From Phaeobacter sp. J2-8 (GTDB lineage: Bacteria > Pseudomonadota > Alphaproteobacteria > Rhodobacterales > Rhodobacteraceae), in assembly GCF_022867865.1 (NCBI RefSeq), contig NZ_JALIEC010000001.1, forward strand, positions 248,001-312,000: DNA of 64,000 nt. The letters are read 5' to 3'. Shown piece by piece: positions 19,237-27,981 of this stretch. Every line of letters begins with the position of its first letter. The stretch's first letter is position 1. Both the position numbers and the translations under genes were made by a program. A model generated the notes under the pieces. It was not told the origin of the DNA. It did not search any database and worked only from the letters and a program-made list of their open reading frames with translations.

Positions 19237-19931
19237 CCATCAAGCTGGGCGTGCCGTCCAAAGGGCGGCTGATGGAAAAGACCTTTGACTGGTTTGGCGC
19301 ACGTGGCGTGACGCTGGCGCGCACCGGGTCCGAACGCGAATATGCCGGCGCGGTGTCGGGGGTCGATGGTATCGAGTTGGTGCTGTTGTCCGCCGGGGAA
19401 ATTCCCCGCGAACTGGCCGCTGGGCGCATTCATTTGGGCGTGACCGGAACCGATCTGGTGCATGAAAAACTGCCGCAATGGGAACAGGTGGTCGAGCCGC
19501 TGGTCGAACTGGGCTTTGGACATGCCGACCTGATCCTGGCGGTGCCGAGCTGCTGGGTGGATGTGGACACGCTTGACGATCTGGACGCGGCGGCGGCAGC
19601 CTTTCGGGCGCGCCATGGATTCCGGTTGCGGATTGCGACGAAGTATCACCGGCTGATCCGCGAATTCCTGCGTGATTGCGGTGTGGCGGATTATCAACTG
19701 GTCGACAGCCAGGGGGCGACCGAAGGCACGGTCAAGAACCTGACGGCGGAGATGATCGCCGATATCACGTCAACCGGCGAGACGCTGCGCGCCAACCACC
19801 TGAAAATTCTTTCAGATGGTCTGGTCCTGAAGTCACAAGCGACCCTGTTTCGGGCTCGTGGCGTCAAGCTGGACCCCGATGACCGCGCTGCTTTGTCGGC
19901 GTTGCGGTCAAAACTGGAACTTCTGGGGTAA
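19233..19931 (+). CDS. hisG: ATP phosphoribosyltransferase HisG, short form
   Basis: The product has 232 residues, the length of the short HisG form that lacks the C-terminal regulatory domain and needs HisZ. It joins ATP and PRPP in the first step of histidine synthesis. Visible are LGVPSKGRLMEKT at the start, AAGRIHLGVTGTDLVHE, and the PRPP-binding segment DSQGATEGTVKNLTA. It ends about 80 bases before a terminator-like region and repeat copy 2. Confidence 0.95.
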   Translation: MTIKLGVPSKGRLMEKTFDWFGARGVTLARTGSEREYAGAVSGVDGIELVLLSAGEIPRELAAGRIHLGVTGTDLVHEKLPQWEQVVEPLVELGFGHADLILAVPSCWVDVDTLDDLDAAAAAFRARHGFRLRIATKYHRLIREFLRDCGVADYQLVDSQGATEGTVKNLTAEMIADITSTGETLRANHLKILSDGLVLKSQATLFRARGVKLDPDDRAALSALRSKLELLG

Positions 19932-20010
19932 GGTTTGCCGCCAAAGCCGTGGTCTGTTCAAAATGTGCGCTGCGGCGCGCAGGTTGACTTGCGTTCAGGC
20001 CACGCAGGCC

Positions 20011-20058
20011 TTGGGGGCGCTGCCCCCGTCCCTCTGGGACTCCCCCGGGATATTTTTG
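20011..20058 (+). terminator. Terminator-like hairpins after hisG
   Basis: Two hairpins, GGGGGC-GCT-GCCCCC and GTCCC-TCT-GGGAC, are followed by CCCCCGGGATATTTTT. The arrangement suits rho-independent termination after hisG and overlaps the 28-base repeat. Confidence 0.55.
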
Positions 20059-20069
20059 AACAGAAGAAG
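20042..20069 (+). repeat. Interspersed 28-base repeat (copy 2)
   Basis: This copy is identical over 28 bases to 4691-4718. It lies between the convergent hisG and DUF1489 genes, the usual place for such terminator-like repeats. The flanking G/C hairpin is similar to but not identical with that of copy 1. Confidence 0.8.
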
Positions 20070-20080
20070 CGGGGCGTGCG

Positions 20081-20512
20081 TTACAACACGCCGATTTCGG
20101 CCAGAGCCGCATTGAGGGCGGCGGGCAGCGGGTCTTCGCGCCGTGCGCGGTCTGAGATGTCTGGTGGGGCATCTTCGGGTTTGAGGTAGCGCCAGCCCTG
20201 GAACGGCCGCCGGGGCGCTGGTGCAGTCCGAATGATGTCGGGGTCCAGCACGATACCGCAGCGCGCGATTCCATCGGGGCCGGTCACCTCGTCCAGGCGG
20301 AGCACCTTTTGGCGGGCCAGGACCACGCCCTTGAACACCCAATAGAGCGAGCCGCCATTCAACAATTCAGCGGCCCGTTTGGGCCACATCCGGGTGACAT
20401 GGCGCGGCAGGGTGTCAGGCAGGCTGGCCCTGTGAGAGGCTTGCCACAAGGCGAGGTCGTCCGGCGTTTCGGTGCCGACGCATAATTTTATCAGATTGAT
20501 CGAGTCAGTCAT
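20081..20512 (-). CDS. DUF1489-family protein
   Basis: The product has 143 residues. It resembles the alphaproteobacterial DUF1489 family (INLIKLCVGTETPDDLALWQ, HVTRMWPKRAAELLNGGSLYWVFKG, GWRYLKPEDAPPD). The function is unknown; it is cytoplasmic with no membrane segments. I start at ATG 20512 (MTDSINLIKL) rather than eight codons upstream. It diverges from nrdJ with about 120 bases between. Confidence 0.85.
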   Translation of the reverse strand: MTDSINLIKLCVGTETPDDLALWQASHRASLPDTLPRHVTRMWPKRAAELLNGGSLYWVFKGVVLARQKVLRLDEVTGPDGIARCGIVLDPDIIRTAPAPRRPFQGWRYLKPEDAPPDISDRARREDPLPAALNAALAEIGVL

Positions 20513-20630
20513 GAAATCCGCCCCCCAGCGGCCCATCTATTGTAGTCTTCATGTGGCGGGCTTCAAGTTGTTGTGCAATTCCCTAGTTAGGCGTATCTTG
20601 AGCGTCTTCAAAAAAAGAGGGAATCGCGCC

Positions 20631-23144
20631 ATGACCCGTTTCGCCGCCCCGATCGCCGAACAGATCTGGGATATGAAATACCGTTTCAAGCAGGCAGACG
20701 GCACGCCGATTGATAAAACGGTCGAGGACAGTTGGCGACGGATTGCCCGCGACATGGCGCGGGTAGAGGCGCAGCCGGATGTCTGGGAGGCGCGGTTTTA
20801 CGAGGCGTTGGAGGATTTCAAATTTCTGCCGGCTGGGCGGATCACGGCCGGGGCGGGCACAGCCCGTTCGGTGACGTTGTTCAACTGTTTTGTCATGGGC
20901 ACCGTGCCCGACAGCATGGGTGGCATTTTTGATATGCTGCGCGAAGCGGCGCTGACCATGCAGCAGGGTGGCGGCATCGGGTATGATTTTTCCACCATCC
21001 GGCCCAAGGGCGCAGCGGTTTCGGGGGTTGCGGCGGATGCCAGCGGTCCGTTGTCATTCATGGATGTGTGGGACGCGATGTGCCGCACCATCATGTCTGC
21101 CGGGTCGCGGCGCGGCGCGATGATGGCGACCATGCGGGTCGACCACCCCGATGTCGAGGATTTCATCGCCGCCAAATCCGACAGCGCGCGTCTGCGCATG
21201 TTCAACATGTCGGTGCTGATCAGCGATGATTTCATGGCTGCGGTCAAAGCCGACGGATCTTGGGATCTGCAATTTGACGGCAAGGTCTATCGCACCCTGT
21301 CGGCACGGGACTTGTGGAACCGGATCATGCAGGCGACCTATGATTATGCCGAGCCGGGGGTGATTTTCATTGACCGGATCAATGCCGCCAACAACCTGAA
21401 CTATGTTGAGCAGATTGCCGCCACCAACCCCTGTGGTGAGCAGCCTTTGCCGCCTTATGGCGCTTGTTTGCTGGGGTCGATCAATCTGGCGCGGTTGGTC
21501 AGCGATCCGTTTTCCGATGCGGCCGGCATTGACGAAGAGGCGCTTGATGGTCTGGTCGCCACCGCCGTGCGGATGATGGACAACGTGGTCGATGCGTCGA
21601 AATTCCCGCTGGAGGCGCAGGCGCGCGAAGCCGAAGCCAAGCGGCGGATCGGTTTGGGTGTGACCGGTTTGGCCGATGCGCTGTTGATGAAGGGGTTGCG
21701 CTATGGCTCGGATGAGGCAGCGGCGCAGACCGAGCGTTGGTTGAAACGGATTGCCCGGGCGGCCTATTTGGCGTCGGTCGATCTGGCGCAGGAAAAGGGG
21801 GCTTTTCCGCTGTTTGACGCCGAGGGTTATTTGGCCAGTGGCAATATGCAGGCGATGGATCAGGACGTGAGAGATGCCGTGGCAGAGCACGGCATTCGCA
21901 ACGCGCTTTTGACCTCGATCGCGCCCACAGGGACAATTTCGCTATATGCTGGCAATGTCAGTTCCGGGATCGAGCCGGTTTTTGCCTATCGTTATACCCG
22001 TAAGGTGTTGCAAAAGGATGGGTCGCGGACCGAGGAAGAGGTTGTCGATTACGCGGTGCAGATGTGGCAGGACAAGTTTGGCGATGCCGCGCTGCCGGAG
22101 TATTTCGTCAATGCCCAGACGCTGGACCCGGCCGAGCATGTGAAGATGCAGGCGGCGGCGCAGAAATGGGTGGATTCGTCGATTTCCAAGACGATCAACT
22201 GTCCCGAGGATATTGATTTCGAGTCGTTCAAGGATGTCTACATGCAGGCCTATGAGACGGGCTGCAAAGGCTGCACGACCTATCGGCCGAATGATGTGAC
22301 GGGGTCGGTTTTGACGGTTTCGGAGGAGAAGCCGAAACTCTTTAATCAAAGCAGCGACTATCGCAAAAATCTCGCCAACCTGATCGAATTGCGCGGAACT
22401 ACCATGCGTCAAGCATCGTTAGATGCAGGGCTGAGCCACGGCTACCTTCATGGGATTATAAAAGACGGAAAGGAACCTACGCTAGATCGGATCGAGAAGA
22501 TTGCGTCGGTCCTGAACGCGGAAGTGTCAGAAATTCTGGGCACAGGGGGGGGGCAGTCTCCCGAACTGGTCACTCGAGCTGATGCTGAACCGCTTCAACC
22601 GCATGGCGATGTGGTCTACATGTCCGAACCGCTGGACCGGCCGCAGACGCTGGAGGGCAATACCTACAAGCTGAAATGGCCCGACAGCGAACATGCCATC
22701 TATCTGACGATCAACGATATTATCGTGGGCGGTCGCCGCCGCCCGTTCGAGGTGTTCATCAATTCCAAGAATATGGAGCATTTCGCCTGGACCGTCGCGT
22801 TGACGCGGATGATCTCTGCGGTATTCCGGCGCGGGGGCGATGTATCCTTTGTGGTGGAAGAGCTGAAAGCCGTCTTCGATCCGCGCGGCGGTGCCTGGGT
22901 GCAGGGCAAATATATCCCCTCGATCCTGGCGGCGATTGGCGGCGTGATCGAACGCCACATGGTCGCCACCGGGTTTCTGGCAGGCGAAGGCATGGGGTTG
23001 AAGTCCGATCCCAAGGCGCAGGTCGCAGAAGCGGAGCCCGGAAAACGCGGCAAGGCCTGTCCCTCTTGCGGGCAATACGAATTGCGCATGGTCGAAGGGT
23101 GCATGACTTGCGGGGCCTGTGGGCATAGCAAGTGTTCTGGGTGA
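20631..23144 (+). CDS. nrdJ: B12-dependent (class II) ribonucleotide reductase NrdJ with an inserted HTH domain
   Basis: NrdJ (837 residues) reduces ribonucleotides using adenosylcobalamin. Cys86 (TLFNCF) and Cys279 fit the redox pair. NPCGE (Asn266, Cys268, Glu270) is the radical site. The C-terminal CPSCG...CMTCGACGHSKC is the thiol tail. No N-terminal ATP cone is present. Between the catalytic barrel, which ends near SEEKP (564-568), and the conserved DVVYMSEPLDRP block (from 660) lies an insert of about 90 residues that reads as a Cro/C1-type helix-turn-helix. The frame is continuous. ATG 20631 has GAGGGA upstream. Confidence 0.95.
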   Translation: MTRFAAPIAEQIWDMKYRFKQADGTPIDKTVEDSWRRIARDMARVEAQPDVWEARFYEALEDFKFLPAGRITAGAGTARSVTLFNCFVMGTVPDSMGGIFDMLREAALTMQQGGGIGYDFSTIRPKGAAVSGVAADASGPLSFMDVWDAMCRTIMSAGSRRGAMMATMRVDHPDVEDFIAAKSDSARLRMFNMSVLISDDFMAAVKADGSWDLQFDGKVYRTLSARDLWNRIMQATYDYAEPGVIFIDRINAANNLNYVEQIAATNPCGEQPLPPYGACLLGSINLARLVSDPFSDAAGIDEEALDGLVATAVRMMDNVVDASKFPLEAQAREAEAKRRIGLGVTGLADALLMKGLRYGSDEAAAQTERWLKRIARAAYLASVDLAQEKGAFPLFDAEGYLASGNMQAMDQDVRDAVAEHGIRNALLTSIAPTGTISLYAGNVSSGIEPVFAYRYTRKVLQKDGSRTEEEVVDYAVQMWQDKFGDAALPEYFVNAQTLDPAEHVKMQAAAQKWVDSSISKTINCPEDIDFESFKDVYMQAYETGCKGCTTYRPNDVTGSVLTVSEEKPKLFNQSSDYRKNLANLIELRGTTMRQASLDAGLSHGYLHGIIKDGKEPTLDRIEKIASVLNAEVSEILGTGGGQSPELVTRADAEPLQPHGDVVYMSEPLDRPQTLEGNTYKLKWPDSEHAIYLTINDIIVGGRRRPFEVFINSKNMEHFAWTVALTRMISAVFRRGGDVSFVVEELKAVFDPRGGAWVQGKYIPSILAAIGGVIERHMVATGFLAGEGMGLKSDPKAQVAEAEPGKRGKACPSCGQYELRMVEGCMTCGACGHSKCSG
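22338..22604 (+). other. Cro/C1-type helix-turn-helix insert within nrdJ (about residues 570-658)
   Basis: The encoded stretch reads RKNLANLIELRG, then TMRQASLDAGLSHGYLHGII, then PTLDRIEKIASVLNAEVSEIL. This is the five-helix pattern of lambda-repressor-like DNA-binding domains (about residues 577-637). A low-complexity tail with a run of nine G bases follows. The insert is visibly richer in A and T than the flanking nrdJ sequence, which hints at acquisition. Confidence 0.75.
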
Positions 23145-23541
23145 AGCTGTCTATGCGTGTGTGTCTTTGCGGGCATAGTTATGCCAAAACCCCCAGTTTT
23201 GTTTGCCACGAATTGGGAATAGTTTTGCCATAGGCGCTTAACATGCTGAATTATAATGGTTTTGGACGAATGTGAAATTTTGGCTAAAACAGACCCAAAA
23301 GCGTGAACTGGCGGCGCAAAAGACATAAGGCATCATGAAGATTGCCGTGTCATTGCATTGCACACCGAGGCGACTGGGGTAAAGAGCTGCAAATTTGGTG
23401 GCGTCGATAGACTATATAACCCCATCCGCAGCCTTCCCACCTGATTTCCAGATCTTGCGCGGGCCTTCTTTTGAGGCCGCGAAGATCCGGAAACTCTGGT
23501 GAGGCCAGACCAAACATCAACAAATGCCAGGCCGATAGACA
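23145..23541. other. Gap after nrdJ with no supported gene
   Basis: This stretch is lower in GC than nrdJ and marks the left edge of the accessory region. It has only short, overlapping open frames without recognisable products. No tRNA or attachment-site duplication was found by eye. Confidence 0.5.
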
Positions 23542-24057
23542 ATGCTGCTGCTACAGCGTGTCTGGCAAGATTGCCTTTTGAAAGGAGGGAATGGGCTTCT
23601 TGAGCTGCCGACTGGCGCAGCACTTTTCGGGATGACACCGATGACTGTCTATAGAGCTTTCTATTCCAAACAACCTTGTCGTAAACTGGTGCACGTCTGC
23701 CGATTTCTCCGGAACCATGGGACCGCTTTGGCTCTGGCTGCGCACAGGCTTGGTGGCCCGGCGGCCAGTGCCCGCGTGTTCCTGCTCTGTGAAGCTGTAC
23801 GGCACACGCGGCGGTTAACACGGGCTCAAAGCAGCCAACTTGTGGACTTTCACAAGTTGCTGACGCTGGAGCACGTCAGCGATCCGGATCGTATTGAGTA
23901 CGGCCTCTTTGCTCAGATAAATCCCGCCTCCAGTTTTGTTGATGAGTGCTGCTTGCTGTCCGAGAAATTGAACTCGTTGCTTCGGAAAATCGCTGAAACC
24001 GATCCGGCGGGGGACGGCATTACCTCAGCCTTCCAGAAAATCTCGCAAGCTGCGTGA
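23542..24057 (+). CDS. Hypothetical protein of the two-copy cassette (copy A)
   Basis: The open frame is 171 residues but the start is uncertain: no Shine-Dalgarno precedes 23542, and ATGs at 23632 or 23641 are possible. The well-supported part is the last 100 residues (RVFLLCEAVRHTRR, LTLEHVSDPDRIEYGLFAQ, INPASSFVDECCLLSEKL), because the same protein segment recurs in a diverged copy near 51.4-51.66 kb. It is predicted cytoplasmic and helical. I recognise no family. A GCCGGCCC-ATGCA-GGGTCGGC hairpin follows, then a leader shared with the other copy and the gene at 24155. Confidence 0.5.
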   Translation: MLLLQRVWQDCLLKGGNGLLELPTGAALFGMTPMTVYRAFYSKQPCRKLVHVCRFLRNHGTALALAAHRLGGPAASARVFLLCEAVRHTRRLTRAQSSQLVDFHKLLTLEHVSDPDRIEYGLFAQINPASSFVDECCLLSEKLNSLLRKIAETDPAGDGITSAFQKISQAA

Positions 24058-24133
24058 TCCTCCAGGGCCGGCCCATGCAGGGTCGGCTGTCTTGAAGGGG
24101 CGGCCATCCCGGGCGCCCCAATGTACGACAATT
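23735..24133 (+). repeat. Two-copy cassette, copy A (homologous to 51388-51738)
   Basis: The copies match, with substitutions, from GGCTTGGTGGCCC through the coding part, the stop, a hairpin, and a noncoding tail (GGCTGTCTTGAAGGGGCGG and GACGACAATTAACTCA-like text). Copy A has about 50 bases around 23815-23865 that copy B lacks. Conservation of the noncoding tail means this is a duplicated DNA unit, not only a shared protein family. Confidence 0.8.
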
Positions 24134-24154
24134 AACTCAAGGGGTATCACGACG

Positions 24155-24595
24155 ATGCACGTGCTTTACAACAAACAGAACATGGATGATCTGGCAGCCG
24201 AGGCCGTAGGCTTGGGCAGGCAGGTCGCCGAGCGGGCCAAGGCGCTTCACCTTGGCGACACCGCAAAGGATGTTGCTTTCGTGTCGCGCTGCTTTGCGCG
24301 CCTGAAGGATCGCCAACCCTTCGATGAAGCTGATGAAGGTGGTTTCGACGCCGTCATGGATATTTTGGAGCGCAGTATTGCTTCGGAATTTCTCGGCAGT
24401 GAAGAGCGCTACGAGGAAACCGGCTACGATGACTTTGGCCCTCGCGGCGAAACCCGTGATACACCAGTCTATTCCGACCGCGGTAATGAACTCATCGAGC
24501 TGCAATACCTGTTCCAGGATTTTCTCAACTGCCGCGACGGTGTACTCGACCATGTCGCCGCACACCGCTGTTTGCTTGATATCATGGGCAGCTAA
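24155..24595 (+). CDS. Hypothetical protein, 146 residues
   Basis: The ATG at 24155 follows AAGGGG with a ten-base gap; the leader belongs to the noncoding part shared by the two-copy cassette. The protein is acidic with no signal peptide or membrane segment, and has HVLYNKQNMDDLAAEAVGLG near the start and ELIELQYLFQDFLNCRDGVLDHV near the end. I recognise no family. A perfect terminator hairpin follows the stop within 15 bases, which supports this as a real, independently expressed gene. Confidence 0.65.
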   Translation: MHVLYNKQNMDDLAAEAVGLGRQVAERAKALHLGDTAKDVAFVSRCFARLKDRQPFDEADEGGFDAVMDILERSIASEFLGSEERYEETGYDDFGPRGETRDTPVYSDRGNELIELQYLFQDFLNCRDGVLDHVAAHRCLLDIMGS

Positions 24596-24605
24596 ATGAA
24601 AGAAG

Positions 24606-24643
24606 AACACCCCGAGCAGCCAAGCTGCTCGGGGTGTTTGTCG
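24606..24643 (+). terminator. Strong rho-independent terminator
   Basis: Perfect 15-base arms (AACACCCCGAGCAGC with its complement) enclose a CAA loop, followed by TGTCG. It lies just downstream of the 24155-24595 gene. Confidence 0.85.
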
Positions 24644-24851
24644 TTCTATAGAGACAGAAGATTTCCATCTCAGTAGACGATTTCGGCCCAAAGCGGACTT
24701 TGAGAGGCCACTTTCCATTCCGCAATGCAGCACGCCATTACGGACATTCGTCGCGAGCAAAATAATGTACTGGTTCGAACCCACTCAATGCGAGCCCGCA
24801 GTGGGCATTCTCTAGTCTGGAACAAATGCCTTCAAACAAGCGGCGCGGCTC

Positions 24852-25583
24852 CTATTCCTCCACCCAAAATCGATCACTTGCCTTGCCACGGGATTCTAAG
24901 ATGCGCTGCACGATTGCGTCGCTCCCGAACACATCAACCGGATCGAAGAGAAATTTTTGAAAGGTCTTCTCGCTAAGCTCTGCATCACCGAGCGCTTCTT
25001 GGGCGGCTTTCAATTTTGCAACGAAGTTCGCCTCCATGAATGTTATGGCTAGTGGGAGCATGCGTTCTAGGCATTCTAGCGTTGCACGATTCCAAGTCGT
25101 TTCATTTGTTGCTGCTGCTGGCGTCAATTGCCCAATTCGATTGGGTACAGCAAAAAGAATTACTTTGTGCCAGACTCGGTCCCTCATTTTGTGTTCGGGG
25201 TTCACGTGAGCCAGGGCATTGTTTCGAAGATTGATAAGATCGCGATGATCTTCTTTTTGGCCTTTCGTTAATTCACTGTTATTCAACTGAATTGAACCTC
25301 GCTCACCAAGCTTCCCGCTAGTTGATGTGGCACGAACATACAAGTTGACGGCGGTCGTTTGGAGAGCTTTGACAGTTGTTTGCTCCTCAGGCCCAAACGT
25401 TTCGCCCTTCTCATCCACCTTGGCCCTAAGGATTTTGCAACAGTCACTTGCTTGCAGCAGGTCACCCAAACATGCTTCTGCACGCCATACTTGGAGGAGA
25501 AGCCCCTTTAACTTTTTTTGTTCACTAGTTCGATTTAGGCTTTTGGAAAGCGCCAGAAAATCCACGAATGGCGGGTACTTCAT
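24852..25583 (-). CDS. Hypothetical protein with a HEPN-like RNxxxxH motif
   Basis: This is a 243-residue soluble, mostly helical protein. NLRNNALAHVNPEHK (Arg120 to His126) resembles the R-x4-6-H active-site motif of HEPN ribonucleases, which are common in toxins and phage-defence proteins. That identification rests on the motif and helical context only. I chose ATG 25583 (AGGA upstream) over one eight codons earlier. It is convergent with the 24155 gene and upstream of an AIPR fragment in the same direction, about 250 bases away. GC is clearly below the window average. Confidence 0.6.
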   Translation of the reverse strand: MKYPPFVDFLALSKSLNRTSEQKKLKGLLLQVWRAEACLGDLLQASDCCKILRAKVDEKGETFGPEEQTTVKALQTTAVNLYVRATSTSGKLGERGSIQLNNSELTKGQKEDHRDLINLRNNALAHVNPEHKMRDRVWHKVILFAVPNRIGQLTPAAATNETTWNRATLECLERMLPLAITFMEANFVAKLKAAQEALGDAELSEKTFQKFLFDPVDVFGSDAIVQRILESRGKASDRFWVEE

Positions 25584-25831
25584 ATAACAGATTCCTGTGC
25601 GGCTCACCGTTTGATGCAGTTATGTAGAACAAGGTCTTGTTCGCAACCTTGGTGTCCAAGCTTAAACAGGTTTTGGTCCTTTGCGGTACCATGTGGAATG
25701 AGCATAACGGCCCAGAGCCGACGTTTGAACGTTTGGGGTTGCTTCAATGCGGCTTTCCCAAAACGGACGTTCTAGGGTGCCGACGAAGTGCCACCCCTCT
25801 GACAGTCTGAGGCGGTTTGTAACAGTTAAAT

Positions 25832-26728
25832 CTAGATGTACTCGGAGAATAGGTCATCGATCGGATCTACTCGTTTCCTTTTTACGTCCTTCTTGTACGC
25901 GGAAACCAATTTTCCGGTCATCGTCTTACACCATATCGGGCTCTTGAGATCGCGTTTGTGATCAAATTTATCCTCTTCGATCAACTCTCCAATTTCTGCG
26001 TTGAGATCGTCAACGGTTGTGGACGCAATCCCCGCGAAGACCTTTACAAAGTCATCAACCTTACCCTCGGCAAACAGTTTTCTTGGGTCAGTTAGAACAG
26101 CTTTTACCGCTTCCTCGCCCCTTACAATTTGGCTTACAGCATGCGCCAGAAAATACTTTGTCAGGTTGTAGTGGCCGAATACAGGATCATCGAAGCCATC
26201 CAATACCCCGAGCATCGATTCCACCAGCAGATGGCAAAAGACGAGTTTCGCGCCAGTAACATCTGACCTTCCGAAAATTTTCGCATGTGACTCGTCCATG
26301 ACCTTGTACTTTTGGTGACACGTCCACGGCTCGCCAAGTTCTACCGCCAGCAATGCCAACCCTGAATCTTCGTTCCGAAGCACCTCCTTCTTCGGGTTCA
26401 ATTCACCCTGCTTCACCTCAAGCACAAAGTCGGAATATTTGAGTGCCGCCACTTCCTTTTTTAGCCGCTGCTGTATCGGATTGTTGGATTTTTGGTCGCG
26501 AGCCTTGATCGCGTTTTGGTTGTTGCTGTTGTGGGTGATTTTTTCAGACAACTGTGCATCGTCACCCAAAGCGACAACTTTCACCAGTACCCTTAAATCA
26601 GCCGTAATGCTTGCCTTTGAACTAAGCAGTGAAGTGAGGCTCTGAGCGCCATTTACCACGACATAGTCATGGATGCCGAGACGCTCTGTATTGGTTTCAT
26701 CTATGGCGCTACATAGCACGGTTATGCT
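25832..26728 (-). pseudogene. AIPR-family protein, 5' part lost at an IS boundary
   Basis: The remaining C-terminal 298 or so residues read [34 protein letters not shown] and KITHNSNNQNAIKARDQKSNNPIQQR (split here only by quotation limits). This is the AIPR pattern of abortive-infection and DNA-modification-linked phage defence proteins. The frame is open right up to the IS3-type element at 26728 and no start codon with homology remains; the N-terminal third or half is missing. The matching 5' piece is not found on the other side of the element, so part of the gene has been deleted. Confidence 0.75.
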
Positions 26729-27654
26729 GACCTGCCCCCTGCTGGTCCCTCATTCATAATGAGAGTCTGCAGGTTAAATCTGGGTATTCGGCTTCCGCGT
26801 CTGACGCAAGCGCGCCGGGCGCGGAGTTCTTCAAATTGCTCAAGCGCACGGCGCGCTTGCAGCGGCGTTTGGTTGCCCAAGGACGAGTGTGGCCTGACCG
26901 TGTTATAGTCGTAACGCCATAGGGCCAGCTTGCGCCGCGCATCATCCAGGCTGTCGAAGATCTCCTCGTTCAGTAGCTCATCCCTGAGACTGCCGTTGAA
27001 GCTCTCGATGAACGCGTTCTGCTGCGGCTTGCCCGGATCGATGTAGTGCCACGGCACCTCGTTCTCGTCGGCCCATTTCAGGATGGCCCGACTGGTGAAC
27101 TCAGTTCCATTATCGCTGACAATGCAGCCGGGCTTTCCGTAAAGCCGGATCAGAGCGCTGAGCTCCCGGGCGACCCTTGCGCCGGAGAGGCTGGTGTCCG
27201 CGATAAGGCACAGGCATTCCCGAGTGCAGTCATCGATCACTGCCAGCATCCGGAACTTCCGCGAGGCGCCGAAGCTGTCGGATACGAAGTCCAACGACCA
27301 ACGAGCATTGGGATACGCCGCAACTGGCATCGGCACCCTGGTGCCACGCGCCCGTTTCCGGCCGCGCCGCCGCTTCACGGACAGCCCTTCTTCGCGATAG
27401 ACCCTGTAGAGCTTCTTGTGGTTCATGGTCATGCCCTTGCGCTCCAGCAGCACGCCGATCCGGCGGTAACCGAACCTGCGCCGCTTGGCAGCGATGTCCT
27501 GCATCTCCTTGCGGATCTCGGTACAGTCCGGTGGGCGTTCTCGCCGGACTGTTTTGGGATCGACACCGACAAGCCTGCAGGCCCGGCGCTGCGAGATGTC
27601 ATGATCCCGCATCGCCCGAAGCGCCGCGTCTCGCCGCTTGGTCAATGTCGTCAA
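26722..27654 (-). CDS. IS3-family transposase OrfB (DDE integrase)
   Basis: The product has 310 residues. The rve/DDE core has the first Asp in [12 protein letters not shown], the second in [12 protein letters not shown], and the Glu in [19 protein letters not shown], followed by [15 protein letters not shown]. An N-terminal HTH_21-type segment ([19 protein letters not shown]) precedes it. The orfA and orfB frames overlap by four bases, and orfB has its own ATG. The stop codon (TAA) lies six bases beyond the terminal repeat, so the target DNA supplies it. Confidence 0.92.
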   Translation of the reverse strand: MTTLTKRRDAALRAMRDHDISQRRACRLVGVDPKTVRRERPPDCTEIRKEMQDIAAKRRRFGYRRIGVLLERKGMTMNHKKLYRVYREEGLSVKRRRGRKRARGTRVPMPVAAYPNARWSLDFVSDSFGASRKFRMLAVIDDCTRECLCLIADTSLSGARVARELSALIRLYGKPGCIVSDNGTEFTSRAILKWADENEVPWHYIDPGKPQQNAFIESFNGSLRDELLNEEIFDSLDDARRKLALWRYDYNTVRPHSSLGNQTPLQARRALEQFEELRARRACVRRGSRIPRFNLQTLIMNEGPAGGRSA

Positions 27655-27981
27655 TTCTTTCCCAGCAAGTCTTTCAGCACGACGTTGTCGAGCATGGTAT
27701 CGGCCAGCAGGCGCTTGAGCTTGGCGTTCTCGTCTTCGAGCGCCTTCAGCCTGGCGGCCTCAGAAACTTCCATCCCGCCATACTTGGCCTTCAACTTGTA
27801 GAAAGTCGCCGTGCTCAGCCCGTGCCTGCGACACACCTCCGCTGTCGGCATCCCTGCTTCCTGTTCTTTGATCATACCGATGATCTGCGCCTCGGTGAAA
27901 CAACTCTTTCGCATCTGTCTGCTCCTTCAGAGTTGGCGCAAACTCTACATTACGGTGAGGGATTTCGCGGGGGGCAGGTCA
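26728..27981 (-). mobile_element. IS3-family insertion sequence (IS407-like), 1254 bases
   Basis: Imperfect terminal inverted repeats begin TGACCTGCCCCC at 26728 and, inverted, end GGGGGGCAGGTCA at 27981; inner matches include TCCCTCA and TAATG. Two overlapping transposase frames (orfA, orfB) lie inside on the minus strand. The bases flanking the two ends (ATGC and CTCT) are not a target duplication. The element separates two unrelated truncated genes, which indicates recombination or an adjacent deletion after insertion. Confidence 0.9.
27651..27914 (-). CDS. IS3-family transposase OrfA
   Basis: This 87-residue protein has a helix-turn-helix ([37 protein letters not shown]) and a leucine-zipper-like tail ([20 protein letters not shown]). 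It binds the element ends. The stop overlaps the orfB start. An ordinary IS3 arrangement would allow a programmed frameshift fusion, but here orfB can also start independently. Confidence 0.92.
   Translation of the reverse strand: MRKSCFTEAQIIGMIKEQEAGMPTAEVCRRHGLSTATFYKLKAKYGGMEVSEAARLKALEDENAKLKRLLADTMLDNVVLKDLLGKN

Noticed and set aside
20513-20630. Possible B12 riboswitch before nrdJ
   Set aside because: The gap is only about 120 bases and lacks a recognisable B12 box.
23400-23520. Possible tRNA or small RNA after nrdJ
   Set aside because: I could not fold a cloverleaf with T-loop and anticodon features, and no tmRNA hallmark is visible.
27046-27801. Plus-strand open frame inside the IS3 element
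   Set aside because: It lies antisense to the DDE transposase and shows no homology.
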